From: Spirochaetales bacterium
GTDB lineage: Bacteria > Spirochaetota > Spirochaetia > DAHUYW01
Assembly (NCBI GenBank): GCA_027306915.1
Contig: DAHUYW010000030.1
Location: 1-49,859, forward strand
DNA: 49,859 nt
Reading direction: 5' to 3'
Part shown: positions 1 to 7,784 of the stretch, one piece after another
How the letters are laid out: the number at the start of each line of letters is the position of its first letter
How positions within the stretch are numbered: the stretch's first letter is position 1
Program-made: the position numbers and the translations under genes
Notes under the pieces: model-generated
The model's input: the letters and a program-made list of their open reading frames with translations, nothing else
Told to the model about the DNA's origin: nothing
The model's database searches: none

Positions 1-10
1 TCTCTTTTCC

Positions 11-1357
11 TCACAATACACGAGCGACGAGTGGTTCGATGGTCTCGATGAGCTTCGCCGTGAGTGCTTTCCGGTCATAGGAATCTATTCCGTCCGGCTT
101 GATACGCATAGGGTTGCCGGATCTATGCCGCTTGAAAGCTTCCTCGACGACCTGCTCTATCGTCTTCACGTCATAGGGGTCGACACGCGCACCAATTCCA
201 AAGTGCTCTATGAGATCTGAGGCCGCACCCCTACTGCCGAGCAGAATGATCGGCGCCCCGGAGGCTGCCCAGTATTCGTAGATCTTTCCGGGAATAAGCG
301 TCGAGAAATCATCATAGTTGACTGCCAGGAGCAAGTCCGCGCTCCGAAGAAGGTTGATATACTGGATGCGATCGAGGTGTCCAACTTCCTGACATGCCTC
401 CTGCAAACCGAGCTCGCGCACCATTTTCTCATAGGGTCGCTCGAGATGACCGGTGAATACGAGCTTTAGGTTGGCTGCCATCTCGGTGCTGCGTTGCCGC
501 AGGGATGAGACCGCTCGGAGAAGAGCCACTGGATTCCTCCTCCAGCTCCCCCATGGCGGGAGTATTCCTGCGTAAACGATCCAAAAATCACCGGCCTTCT
601 TCGTCGGCGGACGAAGGGGAGCGGATCGGAAATCCTCCAGGTCGCAGCCATTGGGAATGAGGACGAACTTGTCGGGGGCCTCATTCCGGTAGCGCGAGAG
701 GAATGCCCTTCGGCTCCACTGTGTCACGACCACGATTCGATCGGCTTTTTTGACGACCCACTTCTCGAGCCCACGCTCCAGAAGCTGTCGAGCTCTCGGC
801 TTCGCACGAAACCACGGAGTACCGATCCAGTCATCTCGGTAATCGACAATGAGCGGCAGGTGAGTGATGACCTTGAGCAACGCACCTATCAGTGCCGCCG
901 AATGCGGTGGACAGGTCACGAAGAGAATGTCCGGTTTCTCCCGCTTTATGATTCTCTGCGCAGTTCGCAGCGCATGCGGAAGCCACCTGATTCTGGGGTC
1001 GGGAACCAACACGCGCCGGTCCAGAGCGTTTCTCATCTTCGTGGACACGCTGACGAAAGAAGCGCTCAGCGACTTCCTCCGCATTGCCTCACGACGTCGT
1101 TCGACCGCGCGAAGCGCGAGCTCGCCCGATCGCTTCGTACGGTAAACCTTCACCCCCGGGGGGATGTCCTTGAGCAGCTCCTCGCTTCCGACTCGCGTCT
1201 GCGTGGCGAGCTCCTCACGGTCGCTGACCGTAATGACCGAGGGTTGCCATCCCGAGGCAGACAGGTACTTCAGAAATTTCACGACTCGAATGCTGCCGCC
1301 TTCGGAGTAGAAAGGCGGGAAGGTGTAGGCCAACATGAGAATCTTCTTGCTTGACAC
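11..1357 (-). CDS. GT4-type glycosyltransferase
   Basis: A 448-residue GT-B fold glycosyltransferase, probably adding a sugar to the lipid-linked repeat unit at the inner face of the membrane. The N-terminus has the usual GT4 opening (ILMLAYTFPPFYSEGG, about residues 6-21). The second half has the nucleotide-sugar-binding region, including VLIPNGCDLEDF and the late segment with PGKIYEYWAASGAP, where the glutamate before YW sits in the family's E-rich motif. The start is GTG at 1357, preceded by GAGAGG with a 6-base spacer and one base after the flippase stop, so the two genes are translationally linked. It is the last visible gene of the exopolysaccharide operon, which may continue beyond the window. 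The sugar donor cannot be told from sequence. Confidence 0.88.
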   Translation of the reverse strand: MSSKKILMLAYTFPPFYSEGGSIRVVKFLKYLSASGWQPSVITVSDREELATQTRVGSEELLKDIPPGVKVYRTKRSGELALRAVERRREAMRRKSLSASFVSVSTKMRNALDRRVLVPDPRIRWLPHALRTAQRIIKREKPDILFVTCPPHSAALIGALLKVITHLPLIVDYRDDWIGTPWFRAKPRARQLLERGLEKWVVKKADRIVVVTQWSRRAFLSRYRNEAPDKFVLIPNGCDLEDFRSAPLRPPTKKAGDFWIVYAGILPPWGSWRRNPVALLRAVSSLRQRSTEMAANLKLVFTGHLERPYEKMVRELGLQEACQEVGHLDRIQYINLLRSADLLLAVNYDDFSTLIPGKIYEYWAASGAPIILLGSRGAASDLIEHFGIGARVDPYDVKTIEQVVEEAFKRHRSGNPMRIKPDGIDSYDRKALTAKLIETIEPLVARVL

Positions 1358-1358
1358 G

Positions 1359-2810
1359 TCAGGCCTCTCCCACTACTGCAACGGACGTTTTCCGAAACTC
1401 GCCAAGCAGTGCGAGGATCCCAAAATGGATTCCAGCACCTCCGAGAGTTCCGACCCCGAGGACTCCCACGGGCGAGCTTGGCCATGCGCTTCTCAGAACC
1501 AGCAGAAATGCCAGCATGGTGCCGCTGCTTACTAGGGTTCGGACAATCGTCGCCACTGGTACCCGCCATGTAAGGTCACGGTGTGCGTGGTAGGCGAGGA
1601 GCACGAAGAGAAGCGCAAAACCTATCAGCGTCGTCATCGCAGCCGCGACGAATCCGAAGCGCGGTACGAGGAGGAAATTGAGGCCTATATTGGTAGCTGC
1701 CGCGATTACCTGGTCTATACTGACCTGGCGCGTTCTCTTTGCGATAATTAGCCCGACCGTCGCGAATATCGAGAGCCCCCAGAAGAATGACGAGAAGGCA
1801 ACGTAACCGATTGCGCGGGAGCCTTCGTAGTAGGCGGGCGTAGCGAGTACTTTGATAATGGGCAATCCCAATGCAGTCAATCCGACGGCTGCGGGCAGCG
1901 CCGTAATCAGATAGATCCTCGTGATGACGGTGAGGGTCTCCTCCGCCTTTAGTCTACCCGATGACTTCCATGCGTTGATAACCGATGGGCTTACCGTCAG
2001 GATGAAGATCGTTACCAGAATCGCCATTGACTTGTCACTGATTCCGTATGCGAGGGAGTAGAAGCCGAGCTCCGAAGGCGGCCGAAAGAGGGAAACGATG
2101 TAGCGATCGGACAGGTTGAGACCCCACATTGCGACGTTGCCGATGAGGAGCGGCCACGCCCATCGGAATATTACCCTCGCTTCCTCGAAGGAGAAGTCTC
2201 GAAAGCTCATTCGGACGCCCCTCACCGACACATAGACCAGAACCGGCAGCACGAGCAGGCTGGCGCCAATGTCCCCCCAGATGAGGCCGCCAATGTTCAT
2301 CCCGAGGCCGATGATGAGGGAGAGACCAATGGCGAGGCTCCCGTATCGCAGCAAGAGACTGAAGGTCGTATAGAGTCCGGCAGATTCAGCGGCCCGGGGT
2401 ACGCCGAGGTACACTCCGGAAAAGCCCCTCAGAAGGTATGCGACAACTGCAAGCTGAAGGAGCTGATACGTCGTCCGATCCAGTCTGCCTCTCGCGACGA
2501 GCAGTGCGGCGGACACGAGCACAAAGGTCCCGCCGACCATGAGAAGAAGATTCGCGTTGATCGCTGCAAAGAATCGACCGAGTTCGGATCTGCTCTTGTA
2601 GTCTCCGTAGAAACGGATGACGCCGGATCCGATTCCAGAGCAGGTGCCGGCGACGAGAAAATCCACCAGGGCAAGCGCAATAACATACTTGCCGAAAATC
2701 TCAGGTGCAAAGAGATGCGTGATGATGGGCAGTGTGATGAATCCTGAGATCGCGGGAAGCGCCTGCGAGGGAAAGTACTTCACCAACTTTGCCAGCAAGT
2801 CTCTTAGCAT
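1359..2810 (-). CDS. Wzx-like polysaccharide flippase
   Basis: A 483-residue polytopic membrane protein with about 12-14 hydrophobic segments, of the MOP/PST (polysaccharide transporter) superfamily. It opens with an amphipathic stretch and FITLPIITHLFAPEIFGKY, typical of Wzx proteins where the first helix carries a conserved proline and an acidic residue. The expected role is flipping the undecaprenyl-linked repeat unit to the periplasm for polymerisation. It lies between the Wzy-like protein and a GT4 in the same operon, which supports the role. The ATG at 2810 has no strong Shine-Dalgarno sequence, so translation may depend on coupling to the upstream gene 34 bases away. Confidence 0.85.
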   Translation of the reverse strand: MLRDLLAKLVKYFPSQALPAISGFITLPIITHLFAPEIFGKYVIALALVDFLVAGTCSGIGSGVIRFYGDYKSRSELGRFFAAINANLLLMVGGTFVLVSAALLVARGRLDRTTYQLLQLAVVAYLLRGFSGVYLGVPRAAESAGLYTTFSLLLRYGSLAIGLSLIIGLGMNIGGLIWGDIGASLLVLPVLVYVSVRGVRMSFRDFSFEEARVIFRWAWPLLIGNVAMWGLNLSDRYIVSLFRPPSELGFYSLAYGISDKSMAILVTIFILTVSPSVINAWKSSGRLKAEETLTVITRIYLITALPAAVGLTALGLPIIKVLATPAYYEGSRAIGYVAFSSFFWGLSIFATVGLIIAKRTRQVSIDQVIAAATNIGLNFLLVPRFGFVAAAMTTLIGFALLFVLLAYHAHRDLTWRVPVATIVRTLVSSGTMLAFLLVLRSAWPSSPVGVLGVGTLGGAGIHFGILALLGEFRKTSVAVVGEA

Positions 2811-2844
2811 TTTGAGCGGCTATCCATGGATTTGCAGACTGGCC

Positions 2845-4299
2845 CTAGTGGCGATCCTCGAGAACCGGCATGGATGCCTCCGTTGACCGGTCCAGGGCAT
2901 AGATGACTTCGTTCGTTCCCATGATCAATCCGAACGCCGAGACGGCCCAGTTGCCCATGAAGAGACTCGCCTGGAGCGCATAAATCATAAGGCTCATCAT
3001 GCTCAAGGTCGTGCCGAGCACGACCGCGCGATAGAGCGGTCGGCGAAGCGTACGCCACTTCGTGAAGCCGCGGACCAGGAAGGTGACGAAGAGCGATAGA
3101 AATGGAATAAGGCCCAGCACACCCATGTCTTTGAGGATCCAGAGATAGGAATTGTGGATGAAGTAGTTGGCGTTGTCATCCTGCCCGAATACCAGAGGGC
3201 GATAGCGATACCCGAGACCGTGGCCGACAATCGGCGATTTCTCAATGGCAGTGAATGCAAACCGGTACTCTGTGACTCGATACTCCATTGAGTCGGACGT
3301 CAGAATCTCGCCATGCTGGAGGGTTGTGAACCGTTCCTGGAGAGCAGTACCGAACTGCCGCACCGGTCTGATTTCCATCCCGAAGGTGACCACGAGCACA
3401 GAAATAAGAACGAGCATGTTCGCAAACTGTATCTTTCGCCGCAACGACGCCAAAACCACGATCAGACCGAAGCAGAGCATGGTTACGGTCCAAAGCATAC
3501 GGGAAAAGCTAAGACCGACCCCGACAGCGGTAATCGTGAACAGCAGTATGAGAGGAATGACTCGATTTTCGCGGGAGATCAGCAGTACGCTGAAGGTACA
3601 GACCAACGTCGTCGAGACCACGTATGTGCCCGGAGGAAAGACGCGCCAGATTCCGTTGTAGAGGGCCTGAGAGAAGCCACCGATGTATACCGCGGTAGGG
3701 CTGTAGACAGTTACCAGGAGCTGGCCTATCGCAATTAGGGCGGCGAGTACCGCCAGTGCGATCAAGAGGATATCGAGTGTGCGATGATCTCGGATCAGAT
3801 TCAAGATAGGAAAGAAGAGCAGGTAGTACGAGAGATAGCGAAGCTCCCCCATTGCCTCACCCAAGGTGCTCCCGTTCAACACTGCAATCGCTGCACCCAT
3901 TAGGCCGGCTGCGAAGAAAGAAAGGAGCAGCCAGTTGATCGGCGTTCTCCTGATCTCGTACCTTCGGTCAAAGAGGTGTTTGAAAAGGACCAAGCCCACC
4001 AAAAACACGAGAATGAGGTCCGGCAGATAGAGCTCGACCGATCCTATCGAAATCGAAGTTATCGCAAAGTGAAAGACGAAGGATGCGGTAATAGCCACCA
4101 CCGCTAGAATTGCCCACTCCGGGTGCACAAAGGAGAGGGCGACAAATGGAACCGCGATGCAGGCCTTGAGGATGAGCTTCGAGTTCACTTCGACGAGGAA
4201 GCCCACAATAGCGCCGGCAGTTGCCGCCATTGCGAACGACGCGGCTCGCACGCTCCGCGAAAGAGGTCGACGGAACCTGGACTGATGAGCGGTTAGCAA
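2845..4299 (-). CDS. O-antigen polymerase/ligase-family membrane protein (Wzy-like)
   Basis: A 484-residue integral membrane protein with about 12 hydrophobic segments and one large periplasmic loop in the second half (about residues 325-390), containing ERFTTLQHGEILTSDSMEYR and then IVGHGLGYRY and HNSYLWILKDMGVLG. This loop with an H-N-S-Y/W-L pattern is characteristic of the Wzy_C/WaaL family. In a Wzx/Wzy locus it most likely polymerises repeat units in the periplasm; ligation to a lipid is the alternative. The TTG start at 4299 is chosen because GGAG lies 7 bases upstream. It belongs to the minus-strand exopolysaccharide operon. Confidence 0.82.
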   Translation of the reverse strand: MLTAHQSRFRRPLSRSVRAASFAMAATAGAIVGFLVEVNSKLILKACIAVPFVALSFVHPEWAILAVVAITASFVFHFAITSISIGSVELYLPDLILVFLVGLVLFKHLFDRRYEIRRTPINWLLLSFFAAGLMGAAIAVLNGSTLGEAMGELRYLSYYLLFFPILNLIRDHRTLDILLIALAVLAALIAIGQLLVTVYSPTAVYIGGFSQALYNGIWRVFPPGTYVVSTTLVCTFSVLLISRENRVIPLILLFTITAVGVGLSFSRMLWTVTMLCFGLIVVLASLRRKIQFANMLVLISVLVVTFGMEIRPVRQFGTALQERFTTLQHGEILTSDSMEYRVTEYRFAFTAIEKSPIVGHGLGYRYRPLVFGQDDNANYFIHNSYLWILKDMGVLGLIPFLSLFVTFLVRGFTKWRTLRRPLYRAVVLGTTLSMMSLMIYALQASLFMGNWAVSAFGLIMGTNEVIYALDRSTEASMPVLEDRH

Positions 4300-4356
4300 A
4301 GCTTTTCTCCTATTTCACATTTCCGCGTCCAGACCTGCTGCTCAGCTGTCTACTCC

Positions 4357-6369
4357 TCAAGTCCACGAAGCAATCGGGTTGTTGTCAAAACGCCATTCGA
4401 ACTCGACGCCGGCTTCGGTGATCGGACCGCACCAGGAAGCCTCAAGCCGGCTGGATTTCAGCATCGAACCGTAGGAGAGCGAGCACCATCCCGCGGCGAT
4501 TGCCGAGTCGATCCCGGACGGAACGCGAACAGACGCTATGTGCGTTCCTTCCCGCTGAACGCAAACGACCGAGGAATCGAGATGCTCCAGCTCCAGGTCC
4601 GGGAAAAAGTTGAAGCTCCACTGAAGCGAGTGACGGCCGGCTCCGGAAAACGAATCGATGACGTACCAATGTCCCGGCGATAGGTGACGAACAGTTCTCT
4701 TCGCAGTCACTCCATGTAAACACATTCCGGCTTCGACGTGGTCAGGACCGAAAGACCTGCAGGCGGCCGTCGGGATATCGGTCCACGAGAAATCGGGCAG
4801 GGGAACCGCCTGGTCAAGCTCATCGATTCGGATGGTATTGTGTGCGGCAGTGAGTCGAAATCGGTCGCGCCATGGTCCGTGGTAGCTATAAGTGCCGGAG
4901 TCGACGACGATCGGCTCCCCGTGCATCCAGAGAACGAAGCTCAACAGGTCGCAGTGGGCGTGCGCGCACAGTCCCTCTCCCCCCAACCCGTATTCGCCGG
5001 CACGAAGCATGAGGTAATCGCTACGGTCATCCCACGCTTGCCGGAGAAAGAAGTGGCCGCCCTTCCAAAACGGGCGGCTTGTCACGGCCGGTTCGGTCGC
5101 GGGCATCTCTTCGAAGGCCCGGAGTCCCTCTTCTCCGAGGAGCCAGAAGGATTCTTCAGAGAACTTGCCCGAACCGAACTTGAAGTCCGGCCGCTGAAAG
5201 AGCACGGCGCCGACAGCAAGGAGGGGCCTCGGATCCCAGTAGTCCGATTGTACAGAGAATCTGAAGCCCCGGCCTTCGCCGCAGTCGCCGATCTGGGGCA
5301 GCCTTCCGTCCGGCGTCATCGCGTAGAGCGTGTAGTCGAGCATCCGCTCCACGATTCCCTCAATCGTCGCCGAACGTCGAAACACTCCGCGCCGCTGCAG
5401 AACAAGCACCCACAGAAGGAGGTCCAGCACGAAGCGGTGGTAGCCGGTCGTCTGTTCTTTGTTCACACCGTCTTCCCACGTTTGCCGTTCCGCTTCGTCC
5501 TCGAGAACGGACAAACCGGTCTCGGTCCACTCGGCGCTCTGTGCGAACTCAGGGAACAAGACCCCGACCGTAAGCAATCCGGCCGCCTCGCCGATGATGT
5601 GATTGTTCCGAGGGCGGAGAGTCGGAGTCAGGTGAGCTCGGAGGTAAACGGTTTGAAGATGGAGGCTTTTCAGAAAGGATACGCCGCACTGTTCGCGAAC
5701 GATCCGCGATGTTCGGAACATAGCAAAAGCGATCGACCACGAAATCAGTCTTATCGCGACCTCCATGGCGCTGTACCAGTTGAGGCCGCGAGCGAAAGGG
5801 TTCTGTCGTATCCAGCTCTCGACTTGCCTGCAGAACTCGGAGCTGTAACGTTCGTCCCCAGTGAGCCTGTAAGCCTTGCCGAGCGTCACGAAGAACTGAT
5901 GTCGGTTGAGCTCCCACAGCGGAATCCAATCGGCCGTACGCATTTCTGACCAGAGCCATTTACCGATGCGGCTCACGTGTCCTCGAGGCCACTTCATCAG
6001 TGCTGTCGGTGTGACGTTCCAGTTCATCTCGTCGCCGGGGAAAGAGAACTCTTGGCCGAGCATCACGAAGCGATGTCGACATATCTCTTCGTCAGCCGCC
6101 AATGTGTCCTTACAGCCTTCGGAGTAACGACAACGCAAGGTCTCAAGAAAACTCGCTTCCCCGTGTTCGTTGAACGGGAGCGCCGGCCCCAGGCCCGCAA
6201 CCACATGTTCCAACAGCGCCCGAACCGAGTGAAATTCCGGATTCACCCCGCGAAGGAATCCTCCGTTCGTCGACAGCATAAGCCGTTCCCGGAATGCGGC
6301 TGCGCTGTACGCCCGCAGACGCATCTCTCTCTTCAGGCGGTTCCACGCTCTCGACGCAATGCGGGACAT
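4357..6369 (-). CDS. Heparinase II/III family protein (putative polyuronate lyase)
   Basis: About 670 residues. The N-terminal half is an alpha-helical toroid with LRPRNNHIIGEAAGLL, matching the Asn-His catalytic region of alginate/heparin lyases. The C-terminal half is a Hepar_II_III-type beta domain with HAHCDLLSFVLWMHGEP, VDSGTYSYHG and TAAHNTIRIDELDQ. These enzymes cleave uronic-acid-containing polysaccharides by beta-elimination. With the AlgD-like dehydrogenase just upstream, a glycan containing uronic acid is implied, and this protein may trim or release it. No clear signal peptide is seen in the first residues, which is odd for a lyase acting on an exported polymer. I prefer ATG 6369 over the upstream in-frame TTG at 6417, because family members begin close to the SRIASRAWNRLKRE segment. 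Confidence 0.82.
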   Translation of the reverse strand: MSRIASRAWNRLKREMRLRAYSAAAFRERLMLSTNGGFLRGVNPEFHSVRALLEHVVAGLGPALPFNEHGEASFLETLRCRYSEGCKDTLAADEEICRHRFVMLGQEFSFPGDEMNWNVTPTALMKWPRGHVSRIGKWLWSEMRTADWIPLWELNRHQFFVTLGKAYRLTGDERYSSEFCRQVESWIRQNPFARGLNWYSAMEVAIRLISWSIAFAMFRTSRIVREQCGVSFLKSLHLQTVYLRAHLTPTLRPRNNHIIGEAAGLLTVGVLFPEFAQSAEWTETGLSVLEDEAERQTWEDGVNKEQTTGYHRFVLDLLLWVLVLQRRGVFRRSATIEGIVERMLDYTLYAMTPDGRLPQIGDCGEGRGFRFSVQSDYWDPRPLLAVGAVLFQRPDFKFGSGKFSEESFWLLGEEGLRAFEEMPATEPAVTSRPFWKGGHFFLRQAWDDRSDYLMLRAGEYGLGGEGLCAHAHCDLLSFVLWMHGEPIVVDSGTYSYHGPWRDRFRLTAAHNTIRIDELDQAVPLPDFSWTDIPTAACRSFGPDHVEAGMCLHGVTAKRTVRHLSPGHWYVIDSFSGAGRHSLQWSFNFFPDLELEHLDSSVVCVQREGTHIASVRVPSGIDSAIAAGWCSLSYGSMLKSSRLEASWCGPITEAGVEFEWRFDNNPIASWT

Positions 6370-6410
6370 ATGCGTCTCGGCACCAGGTGGTGCAACTTCT
6401 GCCCTCGACC

Positions 6411-7724
6411 CTACCAAGCAAGCCCCTCGTACTGATGATCCGTCACGTCGTCCCGGTCAAATGCTCGTACCAGGTCAACGACCACCTTGCCGGTCCGCAT
6501 CTCCGCGATGAGCCTTTCCTGTCCCAATCTCCTTCCAAGCACGATCACCTCGGCGTTGCGGACAACATCGACCGGGTCCTCTTTCATGATGGTGGCGATG
6601 TGCGGTATGATCGTTTCGACATAGCACTTGTTTGCTCCGTGCAGACGGGTTAGGCGGACCTCCTCGTCGAAGATGCTTACCTGGTATCCCTTGCCTATCA
6701 TCCTCTCCACGAGCTCTACCATCGGGCTTTCCCGTAAATCGTCGGTTCCGGGTTTGAAGCTGATTCCAAGGACACCCACTCGCGTCTTTCCTGTTCTGTG
6801 AATGAGCTCGAAAGCGTGATCGATCTGCAGCCTGTTGCTCGTCAAAATCGCTGACAGTAGCGGAAGGGTCAAATCCATCTGCTTCGCTTTGTACAAGATG
6901 GCCCTCAAGTCCTTGGGAAGGCACGATCCGCCAAATGCAAATCCGGGCTTGAGGTAGGCCGCAGATATGTTCAACTTCGTGTCGCGACAGAAAAGGTCCA
7001 TTACCTCGTAGCTGTTCACGCCGAGCCTCTTGCAGAGGTTGCCGATCTCGTTGGCAAAGCTGATCTTGAGCGCATGAAAGGAATTAGAAGCGTACTTGAC
7101 CATCTCCGCGGTCCTGATCGAAGTCCTGATGAGCGGCGCTTTCACTCCGGCGTAAGCGCCGCAGACTACGTCTCCGCTTTTCGCATCGAGCTCTCCGACT
7201 ACGGTGAACGGCGGATCGTAGAAGTCGCGAATCGCTGTACCCTCTCGTAGGAACTCGGGATTCATGCAGACGCCAAACCCACGGCCGCTCCTCTTGCCGG
7301 ACGTCGTTTCCAGCCGGGGGACAACAACGTCTTCGATCACCCCAGGCAGTACCGTGCTTCGAACATTGACTACGTGATAGTCTTCGGACCTGGCAATCAA
7401 TGTCCCGATTTGCTCCGAGACCCTCTCAAGTGCCTCAATGCCAAGGCTTCCATTTTCTCGACTTGGCGTTCCCACACAGACCAACGACATTTCTGCGGCG
7501 GGGACGTTGCCTACATCGTTCCTCCTCGCGACGAGGCGGCCCGACTTCAGGGCCTTCTGTATTTCTAGGTCAAGACCCGGCTCCACGAACGGGCTTATGC
7601 CGCTGCTTACGCTGTCTACCTTCTGCGCATCCACTTCGACGCCGATCACGACGTGACCCAAATTGGCCATGCACGCGGCTGAGACGCAACCTACGTATCC
7701 CATGCCAAATACATTGATTCTCAT
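6411..7724 (-). CDS. GDP-mannose 6-dehydrogenase-like nucleotide-sugar dehydrogenase (AlgD family)
   Basis: A 437-residue NAD-dependent dehydrogenase that oxidises C6 of a nucleotide sugar to a carboxylate. The N-terminal Rossmann motif is GMGYVG (residues 7-12). The active-site segment is KPGFAFGGSCLPKD with Cys268, and Lys210 lies in MVKYASN; both numbers coincide with the catalytic residues I recall for Pseudomonas AlgD. The KPGFAFGGSCLPKD wording is closer to GDP-mannose dehydrogenases than to UDP-glucose (GIGFGGSCFPKD) or UDP-GlcNAc enzymes, so GDP-mannuronate is the likeliest product; UDP-glucuronate is the alternative. The start is ATG 7724, giving the usual MRINVFGMGYVG opening, rather than the in-frame TTG at 7751. 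Operon context: between the Wzz-like gene and the lyase. Confidence 0.88.
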   Translation of the reverse strand: MRINVFGMGYVGCVSAACMANLGHVVIGVEVDAQKVDSVSSGISPFVEPGLDLEIQKALKSGRLVARRNDVGNVPAAEMSLVCVGTPSRENGSLGIEALERVSEQIGTLIARSEDYHVVNVRSTVLPGVIEDVVVPRLETTSGKRSGRGFGVCMNPEFLREGTAIRDFYDPPFTVVGELDAKSGDVVCGAYAGVKAPLIRTSIRTAEMVKYASNSFHALKISFANEIGNLCKRLGVNSYEVMDLFCRDTKLNISAAYLKPGFAFGGSCLPKDLRAILYKAKQMDLTLPLLSAILTSNRLQIDHAFELIHRTGKTRVGVLGISFKPGTDDLRESPMVELVERMIGKGYQVSIFDEEVRLTRLHGANKCYVETIIPHIATIMKEDPVDVVRNAEVIVLGRRLGQERLIAEMRTGKVVVDLVRAFDRDDVTDHQYEGLAW

Positions 7725-7784
7725 TTGATCGCTTTGCCTTTTGAGAAACAAGTGCCTGCTCGAGACGCCTGTCCTGAGACTGAG

